Under the pieces are notes generated by a model. That model searched no databases. It was given only the letters and a program-made list of their open reading frames with translations, and was not told where the DNA came from. From Ephemerocybe angulata (Eukaryota > Basidiomycota > Agaricomycetes > Agaricales > Psathyrellaceae): DNA of 64,000 nucleotides. Where the stretch lies: NCBI GenBank assembly GCA_013368325.1, contig JAACJK010000065.1, positions 434,001 through 498,000 on the forward strand, given 5' to 3'. How positions within the stretch are numbered: position 1 is the stretch's first letter; each line of letters starts with the position of its first letter. This document shows, piece after piece, positions 60,746-64,000 of the stretch. The translations under genes and the position numbers were made by a program.

Positions 60746-61789
60746 GCAAGAAAGCCACTTGGTGACAGGCGGTGCTCGTCCTGACAAAGACTTTGTTGCC
60801 TCCTGTTCAGACGGCAATGGCGTGAGCGATAGAATGCTAATGAGTAAGTAAACTCGAGGCGGCCTGACTTGAAGGAGTTGTAAGTATAGTTGCGGAAGTT
60901 GGGTCAACCACGAACCAGGTCACCTGGCGGATTACAAATCCCGGACGTAGAATAACGGCGCCGCCAGGGGTGGCTGCCGCCCTGCAAGGCTGCAAGCCAA
61001 CTTGGCATCTTCAATTGTGATGGGCCGACTCCGAGAAGAAGGCAGAGCTCCATAAACTGTATCTCATGTATTTGAATAGGCTTGCCACAGCTCCGGCTGG
61101 GTGATTTTGTCTTCGGGCGTGACGAATTTGGAAGCAAGGAGTCCTATTATGGGCGGAGGCCGATGCTATTTTCAATTTGGCCTGGACTATGGGAGGGTGG
61201 TATTTGCGCGCTATGGGCGGTACGCTGATATTTTGTTGATGGAGTGAGCCTCAGTCAAAAGAAGTGAGAGACTAACTTGACTGCTTAACCTTAAGTCTTA
61301 ATGGATACCACAACTTGGGGACAAGTACGCATATCAATCTTACCGGGAAACATCGCTTCTGCGCCAAGGTGCCAACTGCCAATGTTGGTGAGTAGTTACT
61401 ATGAAAGTAATAAGCCACTGAATACCCAGTTTGTATTCGCCAATCAAGTGGGGGTCTTCTGTCACGATGGAATGGTTGTGGCGACCTTAAAGTCGAGCCA
61501 AACGAAGGTGGTGGAGGTCTAGTCCCTCGCCGTACTCCGTTCGCTGTCAAGGGACATGACCTGACCTCGACGGTGTTATCTAGACCACCCGTAGAATGCG
61601 AAGAATGGTGCCCAAGAATGCCCCGCGGGGAGGTGATGGTGGGGGCGGCAGGAGGTAACTTGAAGGTATTAGGCGAGAGTGGGAGTGCAATATCGGACGG
61701 AAACGCCAGGGAAAGTGCTCATTCACTGACGGAGAGCAGGCATACATCGTTTAACGAGACTGTCGGCCTCAGGCTGGAGGTGATTCGCT
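60746..61789. other. Intergenic
   Basis: A minus-strand frame at 60904-61137 (HEIQFMELCLLLGVGPSQL) could be an upstream exon of the previous gene but could not be joined in phase. No other feature is seen. Confidence 0.4.
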
Positions 61790-62840
61790 GGGTTAGTACA
61801 ATTCATCTGGCATCTGGCTGGTTCCTGGAGAGATACAAGTAAGTAATCGAGGAAAGAGAGGGTATCTTCCCATGAATTGTGGAGTCGGTGCCCCTTGCTC
61901 AAGCCTTGCTTGATGAGAGCAAAGTTGGGAAACACGATCTCAGTCAACTTGACGGTAATATCGTCTTCGTTGGAAGCGCTGTACTGGGCGACGGATGGTC
62001 GAATACAGGCAGGAGGAATGGAAAAGTATTGCCAAATGAACTCATGGGCCTTCCCCACTCTGGATGCAAACCCAGCAATTCACAATCCTAATTTCTGGGT
62101 TAGTTCGCGAACGGAGAGAGGGCGTGTACAACACTTACCTCATCCGAAATCTTTCTGAACAAGTCAAGGACCTTCAATGGATTCAAGTCTTCGTGAAGAG
62201 CCTTGTTGATGTACAACCCGAGTTCCTTACGCGCCTCTACAGCTGGTGCAAAGGACCTTTTACACTTTTCCAACTCGTCCGCGGTTTTCTTCGCCCTGAA
62301 ATTGTCGTGGATGATCTTGAGGACACCTCCCATTTCGACGGCACCGTTGGTAGCGGAATGGTATGCCAGTGGGCGGTAGACTACTTTACACGCCATGGTG
62401 TTCACGGCCTTGAAGAAAGACTGTCGCTGCATGTTTTCGAGGTTGGGCTTCCGGAAGCGCTTCAGGTAGGATCGGCGCAGCTCTACATGAATATTATCAA
62501 TGTATCTTGCAGATGGTTTGGAGGATTCCGACAGCATGTTTGAAGTAGCCGATGTGGAATACGGGGACGCATGGTTTGATGTAGGGATAGTGGCCGACGG
62601 AGTTACTGAGGACTGTCCACAGGTTTCGCAGAACGCACTTTTGTCGGTGGTACCCTAAGTCGACCGGTTTGAAAAGGCTATGATAGACAGTAGTATAGCG
62701 ACGCACCAGTATCCAATGGAAAACACCGTTCTTCACTGGCAGCCTATCTGTCGGCGCGTACAAATCTCGATGAGTGCCTTCAAACTCGGATAATTTGACG
62801 GTACCTTGCGCATTCAGCAAGCTGAACTGTAGCATTTTTC
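61790..62840 (-). pseudogene. RPC1: RNA polymerase III largest subunit, decayed N-terminal duplicate
   Basis: Blocks of the N-terminus of the Pol III largest subunit follow in the right order on the minus strand: VKLSEFEGTHRDLYAPTDRL, PVKNGV, DKSAFCETCG (only in another frame), VGHYPYIK, PVFHIGYFKHAVGILQTICK, YLKRFRKPNLENMQRQ, ATNGAV, LKIIHDNFRAKKTADELE, DLNPLKVLDLFRKISDE, then across a kept intron DCELLGLHPEWGRP, FIWQYFSIPPACIRPSVAQ and EDDITVKLTEIVF. Frameshifts lie near the ETCG block, after EWGRP (one base missing before EFIWQY) and near 61870. The zinc-ligand pair normally before HATNG is lost (RPLAYHS). The rest of the gene, including the NADFDGD active site, is absent. Introns remain, so it came by DNA duplication, not by retrocopy. 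Confidence 0.9.
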
Positions 62841-63078
62841 TGGTAGAATATATGAGAGATGGCCTCCGCCTATATGTCTGTGTCGCGACTTACATGACTT
62901 TTGGTGCCTGGTGAGCTGAGACGGCATCCTTCATCCTTCATGGCGGACGGCGGATGACTCGGAATCACGATGCTGCGTTTCGGAGGAGCCCTGAGTCGGG
63001 CCGGCCAAAGCGTGTGCCGCGTGACGGGGGATGGGCTGGGGACTTGTGAGCAATCCTAATGCTGCCATGATGTCCAGG

Positions 63079-64000
63079 ACACTTCATACAACAGATACCT
63101 CAACGTTTCTCGCCAGGGGGTCGCCTCTACCAGGTCTGTGAGTACAGCCGAAAATACAGCCCCTTCTTGGCTTACAGTGGACACAGAGTACACCGGCTCT
63201 GCTCTGGGAGGAAAGGACACCTCTGTCGTGATCACCCAGAAGAAGATAAGCGTCTCAACGCGTCTACTTATCACCCATCTATTCAACATTAACCCCTCAA
63301 TTGCTTGCCTCATGACTGGTCTGATAGGTATGCCGCAGCCTTATCTTATTCCAATCTGGATATAGCTCATCCTCCTCGAGCAAGGGCGCAGGTAGCTGGT
63401 GCAAGATCAGAAGCTGTCCACAGCCCTGGCCGCCTGGCGCTGCGCCTCGCCAACATCAACCAGGCATACACTCAGAGGGCTGCGATGAGTCCGTTGGGAA
63501 TTGGTGCGTTCTATATTCCTTGCCTGCCAATCTCGCTTGTCAAGCTAACGTTCTAAAAGCCATGATCCTCATTGGCATCGACCCGTAATTCGGCCCTCAA
63601 ATCTTCAAGCTCGACTCCACAGGATACTTCATAGGATTCCACACAACGGACGCGGGTCAGAAACAGCAGGAGGCGATGGACCACCTGGAGAGAAGCAGAA
63701 AAGGCTGGATGGCGGGAAAGGTGCGGAGAATGCGGTGTTGGCAGGAAAGACTCGTTCTCGAGCGGGACTCATCGAGGTAAGCATTCGAGCGCGTTACAAC
63801 GCTGGGTATGACACTCAGACATTCACGGATAGCTTGCCATCGAGGTCTTGTCGACAGTTCACGCTACCGACTACAAGCCCGGCGAAATCGAGATTTACAT
63901 TGTCTCCAACAGTGAGGAGGAGGATCCCGAGACCAGGGGAAGCTGGAGAGTGACGGACAAGGCGGAAGTCGAGAAGCATTTGCTAGCGTACGCTGATTAG
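63079..64000 (+). pseudogene. SCL1: Proteasome subunit alpha-1 (alpha type-6), decayed duplicate
   Basis: Recognisable blocks in order: FSPGGRLYQV, GKDTSVVITQKK, THLFNINPSIACLMTGLI, RAQVAGARSEA, LALRLANINQAYTQRAAM, PLGI, MILIGID, FGPQIFKLDSTGYFIGFH, AGQKQQEAMDHLE and, after an intron, LAIEVLSTVHATDYKPGEIE to EVEKHLLAYAD and a stop that ends exactly at 64000. This is the 20S core subunit alpha-1. Damage: a frameshift just before FSPGG, an extra Cys codon after LYQV, loss of the EFRYKYGYE segment, and an in-frame TAA between IGID and FGPQIF (63588-63590). Introns are kept. It lies head to head with the RPC1 remnant. Confidence 0.9.

Overview
The window looks like nuclear DNA of an agaricomycete basidiomycete. 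Genes carry many short GT-AG introns of about 45-80 nt, and the gene families are typical of mushrooms and polypores: an HNH-fold family ending in a conserved ARVAHxSGA block, a NACHT NTPase, a P450, an orphan 7TM protein, an I9 protease inhibitor, a truncated RecQ-like helicase and a lineage-specific family with a WWN ending. No bacterial features, tRNA or rRNA were seen. Exon coordinates below were worked out by hand from splice signals and from keeping the reading frame open.

Region 1 (1-29 kb) is a tandem array. A unit of about 8.87 kb is present twice in full (1-8876 and 8877-17749) and once in part (17750 to about 21330); the copies differ by only a handful of bases. It then passes into an older, clearly diverged part that runs to about 29.3 kb. 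Each repeat has three modules. The first is a DHHC palmitoyltransferase gene on the minus strand (four copies in all). The second is a 2.3-kb stretch (module B) with tiny exons whose lengths and frame are conserved between diverged copies. The third is a stretch of about 4 kb (module C), found only in the recent copies, that holds a seven-exon open frame with reiterated exons. Module C sits where the older copy 4 has its native last palmitoyltransferase exon, so copies 1-3 carry a replaced C-terminus. A 273-bp MITE has inserted in the older part, and an empty site survives in the sister copies.

Region 2 (29.4-34.2 kb) holds an inverted fragment, a pseudogene and an intact member of the HNH family, followed by a small gene made only of the YVH1 zinc-binding domain, without the phosphatase.

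Region 3 (35-49 kb) is conventional and gene-dense: a putative surface protein (35.1-36.5), an I9 protease inhibitor (36.7-37.1) followed by an internally deleted copy of the surface-protein gene, a cytochrome P450 (38-39.8), a 7TM protein (40.3-41.8), ornithine aminotransferase (42.3-44.5, minus) and a NACHT protein (46.6-48.9).

Region 4 (49-64 kb) is repeat-rich and decaying. It has a secreted basic protein, a truncated helicase between two copies of a dispersed repeat, a 104-bp tandem array, two paralogues of the WWN family (one intact, one with a single-base deletion), two unrecognised genes, and decayed head-to-head copies of RNA polymerase III largest subunit (N-terminal part only) and proteasome subunit alpha-1. 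The intact genes do not form an obvious pathway. The common theme is duplication followed by decay.
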